Positions 1-5,901 of a stretch of DNA of 6,874 nucleotides are shown here, one piece after another. Position 1 is the first letter of the stretch, and the number at the start of each line of letters is the position of its first letter. The DNA is from Eubacteriales Family XIII. Incertae Sedis bacterium. Lineage in GTDB: Bacteria > Bacillota > Clostridia > Peptostreptococcales > Anaerovoracaceae. The stretch lies in the NCBI GenBank assembly GCA_031263875.1, contig JAISEX010000072.1, positions 1-6,874 of the forward strand. The letters run 5' to 3'. Both the position numbers and the translations under genes were made by a program. The notes beneath the pieces were generated by a model. That model was not told the DNA's origin, did no database searches, and saw only the letters and a program-made list of their open reading frames with translations.

Positions 1-63
1 CCACAGCTCCCGAACCCTCTGCCATCGTCCCCGTTACCGCCTGCGCTCAGCACATAGCGGCTC
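1..63 (-). other. Stretch downstream of mmdC; possible start of next gene
   Basis: No complete gene fits here. An ATG on the minus strand at 25-23 opens a frame reading MAEGSGAV to the window edge, but the purine-rich GGGGA before it is only 2 nt from the ATG, which is too close for a normal ribosome site. A GTG at 53-51 also opens a frame to the edge, without a clear ribosome site. In sodium-pump decarboxylase operons the next gene after the biotin subunit is often the beta membrane subunit (established knowledge), so mmdB may begin here or just beyond the edge; nothing in these few codons identifies it. I see no terminator-like hairpin plus T-run, so transcription probably continues. Confidence 0.25.
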
Positions 64-486
64 TTACTTCAGCGATACCAGCGCGTCGCCCGCGTTGACC
101 GCCGCGCCCTTCTCGGTCAGAACGGCGTCTACCGTGCCCGCCTGGGGCGCGACTATTTCGTTCTCCATCTTCATGGCTTCAAGGATAAGCAGCGGATCGC
201 CTTCGGAAACCGCATCTCCCGGCGCGACGAGAATATCGAGGACCGTTCCGGGCATCGGAGCTTCGACCGTCATCGCTCCCGCTGACGGAGCCGCCGCCGG
301 TGCTGACGGAGCTGCCGCAGGCGCAGGTGCGGGAGCCGGAGCCGCTGCGGGCGCGGGAGCCGCTACAGGTGCCGGCGCCGCTGCGGGCGCTGCCACCGGA
401 GCCGGCGCATATGAAGTCCCGCCGACTTCGTCAACGACAACCGAGTACGTCTGACCGTTTACCGTGATATTGTATGTCTTGCTCAT
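64..486 (-). CDS. mmdC: Biotin carboxyl carrier subunit of methylmalonyl-CoA-type decarboxylase (gamma)
   Basis: This 140-residue protein carries the biotin that shuttles CO2 from the carboxyltransferase (MmdA) to the membrane beta subunit. The N-terminus (residues 4-20, TYNITVNGQTYSVVVDE) matches the usual short beta-strand start of MmdC/OadA-type biotin subunits. Residues 27-70 are an almost pure Ala/Pro linker, which gives the biotinyl domain reach. Residues 71-140 form the biotinyl/lipoyl domain: APMPGTV, then EAMKMENE with the biotinylated lysine K106, then APQAGTV. Length is normal for the family. The ATG at 486 follows AAAGGTGG (493-500) at a 6-nt spacing. It is the last complete gene of the visible operon and is separated from the small subunit gene by an unusual 256-nt gap. 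The same fold occurs in acetyl-CoA carboxylase AccB and in oxaloacetate and glutaconyl-CoA decarboxylases; the neighbouring mmdA favours MmdC. Nothing is broken. Confidence 0.93.
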   Translation of the reverse strand: MSKTYNITVNGQTYSVVVDEVGGTSYAPAPVAAPAAAPAPVAAPAPAAAPAPAPAPAAAPSAPAAAPSAGAMTVEAPMPGTVLDILVAPGDAVSEGDPLLILEAMKMENEIVAPQAGTVDAVLTEKGAAVNAGDALVSLK

Positions 487-492
487 TTACTT

Positions 493-500
493 CCACCTTT
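493..500 (-). promoter_or_regulatory. Ribosome binding site of mmdC
   Basis: The minus strand reads AAAGGTGG, 6 nt before the ATG at 486. A small self-complementary run, GAGAATTTTCTC (508-519), lies just upstream and could fold weakly next to the site. This separate ribosome site matters because mmdC is not coupled by overlap to the gene before it. Confidence 0.75.
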
Positions 501-529
501 TCTGCGAGAGAAAATTCTCCCCCTTACCT

Positions 530-716
530 TCGGGCGCCTCTCTGAACTCTTGCCGCACAGCCTTGCTGTGTGTTTCGCCGCATTACTTCGGTTCAAAGCC
601 TCACAATAGTGCTACTATTCCTGCGTTTTGAACCTGTGTACTGTGACGAACTCCGCGGCAATCCTGCACAGCCATAGTTCAGAGAAGTACCCTTACTATT
701 CCTGCGATTCCACCTC
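530..716 (-). other. Structured intergenic element inside the operon (candidate RNA or palindromic repeat)
   Basis: Seen directly: nested inverted repeats fill this gap. The outer stem pairs 537-548 with 676-687 (core CTCTGAACT/AGTTCAGAG, one G-U wobble in the minus-strand RNA). Directly inside it, 550-556 pairs with 655-661 (TTGCCGC/GCGGCAA). Within these are a hairpin at 556-570 (CACAGC-CTT-GCTGTG on the plus strand) and a long hairpin pairing 590-597 with 627-634 (GGTTCAAA/TTTGAACC), capped by an inner perfect stem 605-610/614-619 (AATAGT/ACTATT). A 13-bp direct repeat, TACTATTCCTGCG, occurs at 613-625 and 694-706. GCACAGC at 666-672 could compete for the GCTGTG arm at 565-570. No frame here looks coding. 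Inference: either an mRNA-embedded structured RNA or a dispersed palindromic element inserted in the operon (ERIC-like in style). Only one copy is in the window, so I cannot tell which. The limits are approximate. Confidence 0.6.
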
Positions 717-742
717 AAGGTATGTCCGCAGCAAATACTGAT

Positions 743-1246
743 TTAAAACCGCCGCGAGTCGATTGCGTCACGGTTGCCCATAACGCCCCACGCCGGCGCG
801 TAACCGGCGCTGCGGTTGATTTTACGGATATACAAACCGGACGGCCCCGTCCCGATATACGGGAAGCCCGTGCCGCCGCCTTCATACGCCGCTACCGTCG
901 CCGAGATAACAGCCGCCAGTTCCATCTGAGCGGGCGAACCGGCAAAGGACATGAAATTATCCGCTTCATACGCGTTGACCGCCGCAGAAAGCACCGCAGC
1001 CAATTCATCGCCAACCGGATTATTTCCCGCCTGACCGGCTTCCGAAGCGCTGACCGCCGCGGAAAGCACCGCCGTTAATTCATTGCCAAGCGGTAATTTT
1101 CCATTATTTTCCACCACGGCAGCCCCGACAGCTCCGTTTGAATTATTTTCCAAGCAGTCAGCGCCACGTCCCGACGCTCCCGCCCCGGAATCAACGCCGC
1201 TCGCGCCCTTATCTTTTGCTTTCCTCTTAAACAATCCCATCTGCAT
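743..1246 (-). CDS. OadG/MmdD/MmdE-like small decarboxylase subunit with triplicated motif and no membrane anchor
   Basis: This 167-residue protein lies between mmdA and mmdC, the place of the delta/epsilon subunits in the Veillonella-type mmdADECB order (established knowledge). Residues 108-123 (MELAAVISATVAAYEG) and the tail from LYIRKINRSAG through APAWGVMGNRDAIDSRRF resemble the C-terminal part of OadG/MmdD proteins: an ELxAVIxAAIAAY helix, then V/IRxIxR, then an AWxxxGR-like end. The helix motif is present three times: residues 55-70, 80-95 and 108-123, separated by Gly/Asn-rich linkers. The N-terminus (MQMGLFKRKAKDK) is basic and no hydrophobic segment follows, whereas classical OadG/MmdD starts with a membrane helix. 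It may therefore be MmdE-like or a diverged delta subunit. Start: AAGGAG (1251-1256) precedes ATG 1246 by 4 nt and ATG 1240 by 10 nt; either may be used. A longer frame to 1327 would overlap mmdA and is unlikely. The gap to mmdA is 16 nt. Confidence 0.75.
   Translation of the reverse strand: MQMGLFKRKAKDKGASGVDSGAGASGRGADCLENNSNGAVGAAVVENNGKLPLGNELTAVLSAAVSASEAGQAGNNPVGDELAAVLSAAVNAYEADNFMSFAGSPAQMELAAVISATVAAYEGGGTGFPYIGTGPSGLYIRKINRSAGYAPAWGVMGNRDAIDSRRF
878..1084 (-). repeat. Three in-gene copies of a 48-nt helix-coding repeat
   Basis: Copies at 1037-1084, 962-1009 and 878-925 encode NELTAVLSAAVSASEA, DELAAVLSAAVNAYEA and MELAAVISATVAAYEG. The first two are also close at the nucleotide level (plus strand GACCGCCGC-GAAAGCACCGC is shared apart from one base), which points to a recent internal duplication. 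The third, nearest the conserved C-terminus, is more diverged and is probably the original copy. Copy starts are 75 and 84 nt apart, both multiples of three, so the frame is kept. Confidence 0.85.
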
Positions 1247-1250
1247 CAGT

Positions 1251-1256
1251 CTCCTT
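1251..1256 (-). promoter_or_regulatory. Ribosome binding site of the small subunit gene
   Basis: AAGGAG on the minus strand lies in the 16-nt gap after the mmdA stop codon (TAG at 1263-1265). It favours ATG 1246 or 1240 over the upstream in-frame start at 1327, which has no such site. Confidence 0.7.
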
Positions 1257-1262
1257 TTATAC

Positions 1263-2810
1263 CTACAACGGAATATTTCCGTGCTTCTTCGCAGGCAGGC
1301 TCTGACGTTTGGATTCGAGCATGTCAAAAGCGCTTATCAGGCGTTGGCGCGACTCGGAAGGCTCGATAATGTCCTCCACGTAGCCCATCTCGGCCGCGCG
1401 GTAGGGATTATTGAACAGTTCCTCGTATTCCGCTATCTTCTCCTGACGTTTCGCGATCGGGTCGTCGGCTTCCTTGATATCTTTTCTGAATACGATATTC
1501 GCCGCGCCGTCCGCGCCCATAACCGCGATCTCCGCGGTCGGCCACGCAAGCACGATATCCGCGCCGAGCTCCTTATTACACATCGCGATATAGGCTCCGC
1601 CGTAGGCTTTGCGCAGAATCAGCGTGACCTTCGGCACCGTCGCCTCGCAGTAGGCATAGAGCAGCTTCGCGCCGTGGCGGATAATGCCGCCCGTTTCCTG
1701 ACCGACGCCGGGCAGAAAACCCGGAACGTCCTCTATCGTCAGCAGCGGGATATTGAACGCGTCGCAGCGGCGCACGAAACGCGCAGCCTTGTCGGAAGCG
1801 TTGATATCGAGGCAGCCCGCGGCCACCTTCGGCTGGTTCGCGATAATGCCGACCGTGTTACCGCCGAGCCGGATATAGCACGTGACGATGTTCTTCGCGT
1901 AATGCGGCGCAACGTCGAAAAACTTCCCGTCGTCCGCGATGCCCTTGATTATCTCATAGACGTCGAAAGCCTTATTCGCTTCCGCGGGGATAATGTCGTC
2001 AAATTCGGGAATGATCCTGTTCGGATCGTCCATCGACGCGACCGGAGGCGCTATTTCGAGATTATTCTGCGGCAGATAGGAGAGCAATTCCTTGACCTGC
2101 GCCAGAGCTTCCTCGTCGTTCTTGCACGCGAAATGCGCAACACCGCTCACCGCGTTATGCGTCATCGCGCCGCCGAGCGCCTCGGAGGTAACTTCCTCGC
2201 CCGTTACGGCCTTAATGACCTCGGGACCCGTAATGAACATCTGGCTCGTGCCCTCGACCATAAAGATGTAGTCCGTAATGGCGGGGCTGTAAACCGCGCC
2301 GCCCGCGCACGGCCCCATAATAACCGATATCTGCGGAATGACGCCCGAGCTGATCGTATTGTTGTAGAATATCTTGCCGAAGCCCGAAAGCGCGTTGACG
2401 CCCTCCTGGATACGCGCGCCGCCGCTGTCGTTCAGTCCGACGATCGGAGCGCCGACCTCCAGCGCCATCTTCTGGGCCTTCACGATTTTCTCCGCGTGAT
2501 ATTCGCCGAGCGAACCGCCGAGAACCGTGAAATCCTGCGCATACGCGTAGACAAGACGGCCGTTCACCGTGCCGTATCCCGTTACGACGCCGTCGCCCGG
2601 GGCTTTCTTTTCCGCCATATCGAAATTATGACTCCGGTGTGAAACGAAAACGTCGAGTTCGACAAACGTCCCTTCGTCGAACAGGATATTCATTCGCTCA
2701 CGCGCGGTAAGTTTACCGGATTTGTGCTGAGCGTCGATCTTGCCCTGACCGCCGCCGAGCGCTATCTTCTTTTTCAGATCCCGCAACTCGTCAAGTTTAC
2801 TGTTTGCCAT
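1263..2810 (-). CDS. mmdA: Methylmalonyl-CoA decarboxylase alpha subunit (carboxyltransferase)
   Basis: This 515-residue protein is a carboxyltransferase of the MmdA/PccB family. It moves the carboxyl group of an acyl-CoA, most likely methylmalonyl-CoA, to biotin on MmdC. It has two crotonase-like halves. In the N-terminal half are the acyl-CoA site and oxyanion glycines: [10 protein letters not shown] (128-137) and [13 protein letters not shown] (165-177). In the C-terminal half are [11 protein letters not shown] (325-335), [13 protein letters not shown] (360-372) and the oxyanion motif [10 protein letters not shown] (401-410). It ends with [11 protein letters not shown], the usual MmdA/PccB tail. 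Length is typical. The start at 2810 (MANSKLDEL) follows AAGGAGG at a 5-nt spacing; upstream in-frame starts would lie further inside ftsH and lack a site. It overlaps the last 14 nt of ftsH. The alternative is the beta subunit of propionyl-CoA carboxylase, but the small OadG-like subunit next door points to a sodium-pump decarboxylase. Acyl-CoA specificity cannot be read from sequence alone. Confidence 0.93.
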   Translation of the reverse strand: MANSKLDELRDLKKKIALGGGQGKIDAQHKSGKLTARERMNILFDEGTFVELDVFVSHRSHNFDMAEKKAPGDGVVTGYGTVNGRLVYAYAQDFTVLGGSLGEYHAEKIVKAQKMALEVGAPIVGLNDSGGARIQEGVNALSGFGKIFYNNTISSGVIPQISVIMGPCAGGAVYSPAITDYIFMVEGTSQMFITGPEVIKAVTGEEVTSEALGGAMTHNAVSGVAHFACKNDEEALAQVKELLSYLPQNNLEIAPPVASMDDPNRIIPEFDDIIPAEANKAFDVYEIIKGIADDGKFFDVAPHYAKNIVTCYIRLGGNTVGIIANQPKVAAGCLDINASDKAARFVRRCDAFNIPLLTIEDVPGFLPGVGQETGGIIRHGAKLLYAYCEATVPKVTLILRKAYGGAYIAMCNKELGADIVLAWPTAEIAVMGADGAANIVFRKDIKEADDPIAKRQEKIAEYEELFNNPYRAAEMGYVEDIIEPSESRQRLISAFDMLESKRQSLPAKKHGNIPL

Positions 2811-4836
2811 CCGAACCTCCTTCATCGCTACCGTTATCGTTATCCGCGGCGTCCTCTCCGCCGTCAAGCTCAGCGTCCGGGCCTTCGCCGCCCGGGCCTT
2901 CAGCCTCCTCAGCCTCCGCGAGCATCTGCTCGGTTTCGGCCGCTTCCTGCGCGTTTATCTCGCTCCGCGTCTTTTCCTCGTTCTCGATCTTGGCGCTCAA
3001 TTGCTTGATGGTCAGCTTGCCGGAATACAGCGCCTCGAATTGCTCGCCGTCGAGCGTTTCCACTTCGAGCAGCGCGTTCGCTATCTTCGTCAGCTTGCGG
3101 ATATCCTTCTTCAATATCTTCTCGGCCTCCGCAAACGCCGTTTCGATAATGTTTTTGATTTCCTCGTCTATTTCCGACGCGATCTCCTCGGAGTAATTCT
3201 TATGCGTCGTGAAATCTTTGCCGAGGAACACCTCGTCCGACGAGCTGTAATTGACCGGCCCGAGCTTCGACGAGAAGCCGTATTTCGTCACCATGTCGCG
3301 CGCGATATCCGTCGCCCGCATAATGTCGTTGCTCGCGCCCGTGCTGATATCGCCGAGCGTCAGGTGCTCCGCGACGCGGCCGCCGAGCAGATGCGTTATC
3401 TCCTCCATCATCTCGGTCCTCGTCCCGTAATACTTTTCCTCCGTCGGCAGGATCATCGTAAATCCGCCCGCTCTTCCGCGCGGAATTATCGTGATCTGAT
3501 GCACCGGATCCGTATTCGGCAGATTATGCGCGATAACGGCGTGGCCCGCTTCGTGGAAAGCTGTCAGCTTGCGCTCCGCCTCCGTGATAACGCGGCTCTT
3601 TTTCTCCGGGCCCGCGATAACCTTCGTTATCGCCTCCTCGATCTCGTCCATGCGGATCTTGCGACCGTTGCGGCGCGCCGTCAGCAGCGCCGCCTCGTTC
3701 AGCATATTCTCGATATCGGCAGGCGTAAAGCCCGGCGTCCTGCGGGCAAGCACCTGCGGGTTCACCCCGTCGTCGAGCGGTTTGTTCTTTGAATGGACGC
3801 GGAAAATCGCCTCGCGCCCCTTAATGTCCGGGATCCCGATAACGACCTGACGGTCGAACCTGCCGGGCCTCAGCAGCGCCGGGTCGAGAATGTCCGGCCT
3901 ATTTGTTGCCGCGAGTATAATGATGCCGGAATTTTCTCCGAAACCGTCCATTTCGACGAGTAATTGGTTCAGCGTCTGTTCGCGCTCGTCATGACCACCG
4001 CCAAGTCCCGCCCCGCGTGTTCTGCCCACGGCGTCGATCTCGTCGATAAATATGATGCACGGCGAGCTTTTTTTCGCCTGTTCGAACAGGTCGCGCACCC
4101 GCGACGCGCCGACACCGACGAACATTTCCACAAAATCCGAACCGCTTATCGTGAAGAACGGCACACCGGCCTCTCCCGCCGCGGCCTTTGAAATATACGT
4201 TTTACCCGTTCCGGGCGGCCCCACCAGCAGAATGCCCTTGGGAATGCGCGCTCCGAGCTCGCGATATTTCTTCGGGTTCCGCAGGAAATCGACGACCTCC
4301 GTGAGTTCCTCTTTTTCCTCATCAAGGCCCGCGACATCCTCGAACCGCACCTTGGGCGGCCCGTGCTGCTTGTGCAGCCGCGCGCGGCTCTTGCCGAATT
4401 GCATCACCTTCCCGCCGCCGCCGGCCCCGTTGTTCAGGATCATATACATAAAGAACACGAGGAAGCCGATCATCAGTATCGTCGGGAGCAGCGAGAAGAA
4501 GAAGCCGCCGCTCTTCGGCGGTGGATTATCGAGGTCTATCTTTCCGTCCTCCACGAGCGGCGCGATATGCGTGGTATACAGCCAATTATACTCCACGGCA
4601 TAGCCGGACAGATAACAGACTATCTGCTTGTCGTCGTCGAGGGTGGCCGTCATGCGCGTATCGACGACCTCGTAGGCGACGACGTTTCCGCTTTTGATTT
4701 CAGCGGCCATCTTCGTAAAGGAAACTTCCCGCGGCGAATCGCTCGACATAAAGCCTCTCACGAAGAAGACCACGAGTATTATAAGTGCAATGGCGAGTAT
4801 CGGTACTCCGATATTGCGGTAACTGGGTTTTTTCAA
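2797..4836 (-). CDS. ftsH: ATP-dependent zinc metalloprotease FtsH
   Basis: FtsH is a hexameric membrane-anchored AAA+ protease that degrades damaged membrane proteins and some short-lived cytoplasmic ones. All 679 residues are here. TM1 is about residues 9-29, an extracytoplasmic domain spans 30-110, and TM2 is about 112-134. The AAA+ module has Walker A GPPGTGKT (206-213), pore loop FVG (239-241), Walker B IIFIDEID (261-268) and the second region of homology [20 protein letters not shown] (311-330, arginine fingers R323 and R326). The peptidase domain has HEAGH (428-432; ligands H428 and H432, catalytic E429), with D504 in TGASND as the third zinc ligand. All key residues are intact. Residues 632-679 form a strongly acidic, Gly-rich tail. 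The start is TTG at 4836: the frame is open only to a TAG at 4858-4860, no ATG lies between, and AGGAGA (4847-4852) is 10 nt upstream. The 3' end overlaps mmdA, which is not the usual partner. Confidence 0.97.
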   Translation of the reverse strand: MKKPSYRNIGVPILAIALIILVVFFVRGFMSSDSPREVSFTKMAAEIKSGNVVAYEVVDTRMTATLDDDKQIVCYLSGYAVEYNWLYTTHIAPLVEDGKIDLDNPPPKSGGFFFSLLPTILMIGFLVFFMYMILNNGAGGGGKVMQFGKSRARLHKQHGPPKVRFEDVAGLDEEKEELTEVVDFLRNPKKYRELGARIPKGILLVGPPGTGKTYISKAAAGEAGVPFFTISGSDFVEMFVGVGASRVRDLFEQAKKSSPCIIFIDEIDAVGRTRGAGLGGGHDEREQTLNQLLVEMDGFGENSGIIILAATNRPDILDPALLRPGRFDRQVVIGIPDIKGREAIFRVHSKNKPLDDGVNPQVLARRTPGFTPADIENMLNEAALLTARRNGRKIRMDEIEEAITKVIAGPEKKSRVITEAERKLTAFHEAGHAVIAHNLPNTDPVHQITIIPRGRAGGFTMILPTEEKYYGTRTEMMEEITHLLGGRVAEHLTLGDISTGASNDIMRATDIARDMVTKYGFSSKLGPVNYSSSDEVFLGKDFTTHKNYSEEIASEIDEEIKNIIETAFAEAEKILKKDIRKLTKIANALLEVETLDGEQFEALYSGKLTIKQLSAKIENEEKTRSEINAQEAAETEQMLAEAEEAEGPGGEGPDAELDGGEDAADNDNGSDEGGSDGKQ
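2816..2822 (-). promoter_or_regulatory. Strong ribosome binding site of mmdA inside the ftsH 3' end
   Basis: AAGGAGG on the minus strand, 5 nt before ATG 2810, lies wholly within the ftsH coding sequence. Ribosomes finishing ftsH (TAA at 2797-2799) pass over it, so re-initiation or coupling is possible, and direct entry should also be strong. It fixes the mmdA start. Confidence 0.85.
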
Positions 4837-4846
4837 GAAAAAATAA

Positions 4847-4852
4847 TCTCCT
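4847..4852 (-). promoter_or_regulatory. Ribosome binding site supporting the TTG start of ftsH
   Basis: AGGAGA on the minus strand is 10 nt before TTG 4836. The codons between it and the TTG are GAT TAT TTT TTC, none of them a start, so this site decides for the TTG. Confidence 0.75.
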
Positions 4853-4996
4853 GCATTCTAAATCTACTTTGATATAACATTATCACCCCGGCAACTCATA
4901 GGAGGAAATCTGCCCGGTCTGCCGGCAGTCCGCTTTGTTGGCAGAATCCTTGCCTTTTTGCTCCGAAGTTTTGCTTCGGCTGACAAAACGGACAGC

Positions 4997-5034
4997 GAAG
5001 CAACTGCGAGACGAAGCCGAGTCCCATCCCAAGC
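4997..5034 (+). repeat. Dispersed repeat copy A (shorter)
   Basis: Plus strand from GAAGCAACTGCGAG to CATCCCAAGC. It is the inverted, diverged counterpart of 5451-5506: both share GCTTGGGATG, CTCGG-TTCG and CTCGCAGTTGCTTC when read in the same sense. This copy lacks the roughly 18 bp that form a small hairpin in the other copy. It lies in the ftsH leader. Confidence 0.75.
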
Positions 5035-5152
5035 GGGCAATGCGAACATTACCTGCTGCCGGTACGCGCAGCTTGACCGCCCCGCATACTGCGAAAATCT
5101 TCGCCGCTCTGTTCCCACTATTACTTGTCGAGATAATAAATCCGTACCAAAA

Positions 5153-5181
5153 ATTTTATCATATAAGCGGTGTTTTCACAA
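5153..5181 (-). promoter_or_regulatory. Candidate sigma-A promoter P2 for ftsH
   Basis: Minus strand: -35 TTGTGA (5176-5181), a 17-nt spacer, and -10 TAAAAT (5153-5158) preceded by TGA, an extended -10. It would start transcription near 5146, giving a leader of about 310 nt. It is weaker than P1 by match, but spacing is ideal. It lies downstream of P1 in the same orientation. Confidence 0.55.
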
Positions 5182-5205
5182 TGGGGCACTTGCGCCCGCG
5201 GTAAT

Positions 5206-5235
5206 ATTATACCATGATTGAATGAATTCAGTCAA
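5206..5235 (-). promoter_or_regulatory. Candidate sigma-A promoter P1 for ftsH and the mmd operon
   Basis: Minus strand: -35 TTGACT (5230-5235), an 18-nt spacer, and a perfect -10 TATAAT (5206-5211) with an extended TGG just before it. Transcription would start near 5199. It is the best promoter match I found in the window and faces ftsH. Since no terminator appears between ftsH and mmdC, it may drive ftsH, mmdA, the small subunit and mmdC together. Confidence 0.7.
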
Positions 5236-5420
5236 TTGGTGGGCCTCCTGTGTTGTTGCGAAAACGAGCCGCAATCCCGTCAACAGATGGACTGGCATGC
5301 GTGTAAATGTTTTGGGCGCATGGGGCACGCGGGAATGATTTTGTCGGTAAACCACGTGATAGTCCTCCGCATGAGCATGTACAAAAAACGGCCTTTGTTG
5401 AGTGCCCCACCGGGCTCTGC

Positions 5421-5434
5421 GGGGCTCCGGCCCC
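5421..5434. other. GC-rich hairpin
   Basis: GGGGC-TCCG-GCCCC forms a 5-bp GC stem with a 4-nt loop, just beside repeat copy B. No T-run follows directly on either strand, so it is not a convincing intrinsic terminator. A TTTTTT stretch on the minus strand (near 5386-5391) is about 30 nt further on and too distant. Confidence 0.35.
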
Positions 5435-5450
5435 GGCGCTCAGGACAGGC

Positions 5451-5506
5451 GCTTGGGATGTGAATCGCTTCGCTCCCGATTCTCGGTTTCGCCTCGCAGT
5501 TGCTTC
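5451..5506 (-). repeat. Dispersed repeat copy B (longer)
   Basis: This is the inverted partner of 4997-5034, reading GCTTGGGATG to GTTGCTTC on the plus strand. It includes an extra segment with a GAATCG/CGATTC stem (5462-5482) that copy A lacks. The GCTTGGG ends of the two copies face each other across about 416 bp containing both ftsH promoters. Whether they are two independent insertions or the ends of one element cannot be told here. Confidence 0.75.
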
Positions 5507-5792
5507 ACGCCGTGGCTGCTACGCACCCCTCCGATCCCGTGCGCGGGACATGCGCACCATTCCGTGCCGCCCTCGAAAAGTTTGTCATTCCGGTCAGAGC
5601 CGCAGATCCCATGCGGGCAAAGTGTCCGGCGCTTCTGTCCGAAATACGGCGTATCCATTTCTCACGTAAACGCAAAAAGAAACGAGAGCCAAACCCAACG
5701 CAAACGTCCTCCCCGTGCCGTCCCCCATGCCTCGTCAGAATTACCAGCACAGCGAAACAATCCGGCAGGAGCGCATCTTATCACCACATTTT

Positions 5793-5861
5793 AGTTCCGC
5801 TTTTGGCCAAACTTCAGTTCCGCTTTTGGCCAAAATCCAGTTCCGCGGTCAGCCGAAATGA
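5793..5861. repeat. Three tandem 23-bp repeats, possible IS21-like end remnant
   Basis: Units start at 5793, 5816 and 5839. The first two share AGTTCCGCTTTTGGCCAAA and differ only at their last few bases; the third (AGTTCCGCGGTCAGCCGAAATG) is degraded. Each intact unit contains the palindrome TTTGGCCAAA or TTTTGGCCAAAA. The array begins 41 nt after the tilS stop codon. IS21-family elements are known to carry repeated transposase-binding sequences at their ends, and the style fits, but no transposase gene or opposite end is present, so the assignment is a guess. Confidence 0.8.
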
Positions 5862-5901
5862 GCGCCCGAAAAGCCTGCCGCGAGAGCATACGCGCGGCGT
5901 T

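Larger units (their letters stand above)
4837..5199 (-). other. Long ftsH leader with several hairpins; no gene
   Basis: If transcription starts from the promoters at 5206-5235 and 5153-5181, ftsH has a leader of about 310-360 nt. It contains a perfect hairpin at 4963-4979 (CCGAAG/CTTCGG), a 10-bp palindrome CTGCCGGCAG at 4919-4928, GGCA/TGCC pairing around 4940-4954, and one copy of the dispersed repeat (4997-5034). A minus-strand frame at 5118-4864 starts with GTG, lacks a ribosome site and is built from the repeat, so I do not call it. I recognise no known riboswitch and no T-run after the hairpins that would make an attenuator. Confidence 0.45.
5236..5901. other. Gene-free stretch between tilS and the ftsH promoters
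   Basis: About 670 bp. It holds repeat copy B, a GC-rich hairpin and the 23-bp tandem repeats. Several open frames cross it on both strands, but none has a ribosome site, a recognisable domain or a credible composition, and some run through the repeats. In many Firmicutes a hypoxanthine phosphoribosyltransferase gene (hpt) lies between tilS and ftsH (established knowledge); no trace of one is visible. I also see no tRNA. Confidence 0.6.

Noticed and set aside
556..570. Hairpin CACAGC/GCTGTG as a terminator for the small subunit gene
   Set aside because: No T-run follows on the minus strand, and the hairpin is part of a larger branched structure.
487..742. A CRISPR array, tRNA or degraded mmdD gene in the intra-operon gap
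   Set aside because: There is no regular repeat-spacer pattern, no tRNA arms, and no frame resembling a membrane-anchored OadG/MmdD.
1247..1327. Longer N-terminus for the small subunit, starting at 1327
   Set aside because: It would overlap the end of mmdA by 65 nt and lacks a ribosome site, whereas AAGGAG stands directly before ATG 1246.
1083..2642. Long plus-strand frame (519 codons) opposite mmdA
   Set aside because: It is an Arg-rich antisense shadow of the well-supported mmdA gene.
4864..5118. Minus-strand 84-residue frame in the ftsH leader
   Set aside because: It starts with GTG without a ribosome site, runs through repeat copy A and has the Arg-rich composition of a chance frame.
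5399..5409. GAGTGC near the ftsH promoters as a CIRCE (HrcA) operator
   Set aside because: Only one half-site is present; the inverted TTAGCACTC partner at the required spacing is absent.
5218..5463. Plus-strand 81-residue frame divergent from ftsH
   Set aside because: The start is TTG overlapping promoter P1, no ribosome site precedes it, and it ends in repeat copy B; the protein resembles nothing I know.
5440..5658. Minus-strand frame with a Cys/His-rich stretch (CPHGIC and CACPAH) suggesting a small zinc-binding protein
   Set aside because: No ribosome site was evident, the C-terminal third is encoded by repeat copy B, and no known fold is recognisable.
5505..5750. Minus-strand 81-residue frame between tilS and ftsH
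   Set aside because: An ATG is present, but there is no clear ribosome site or family resemblance, and the frame ends at the edge of the repeat; it competes with another open frame on the same strand.
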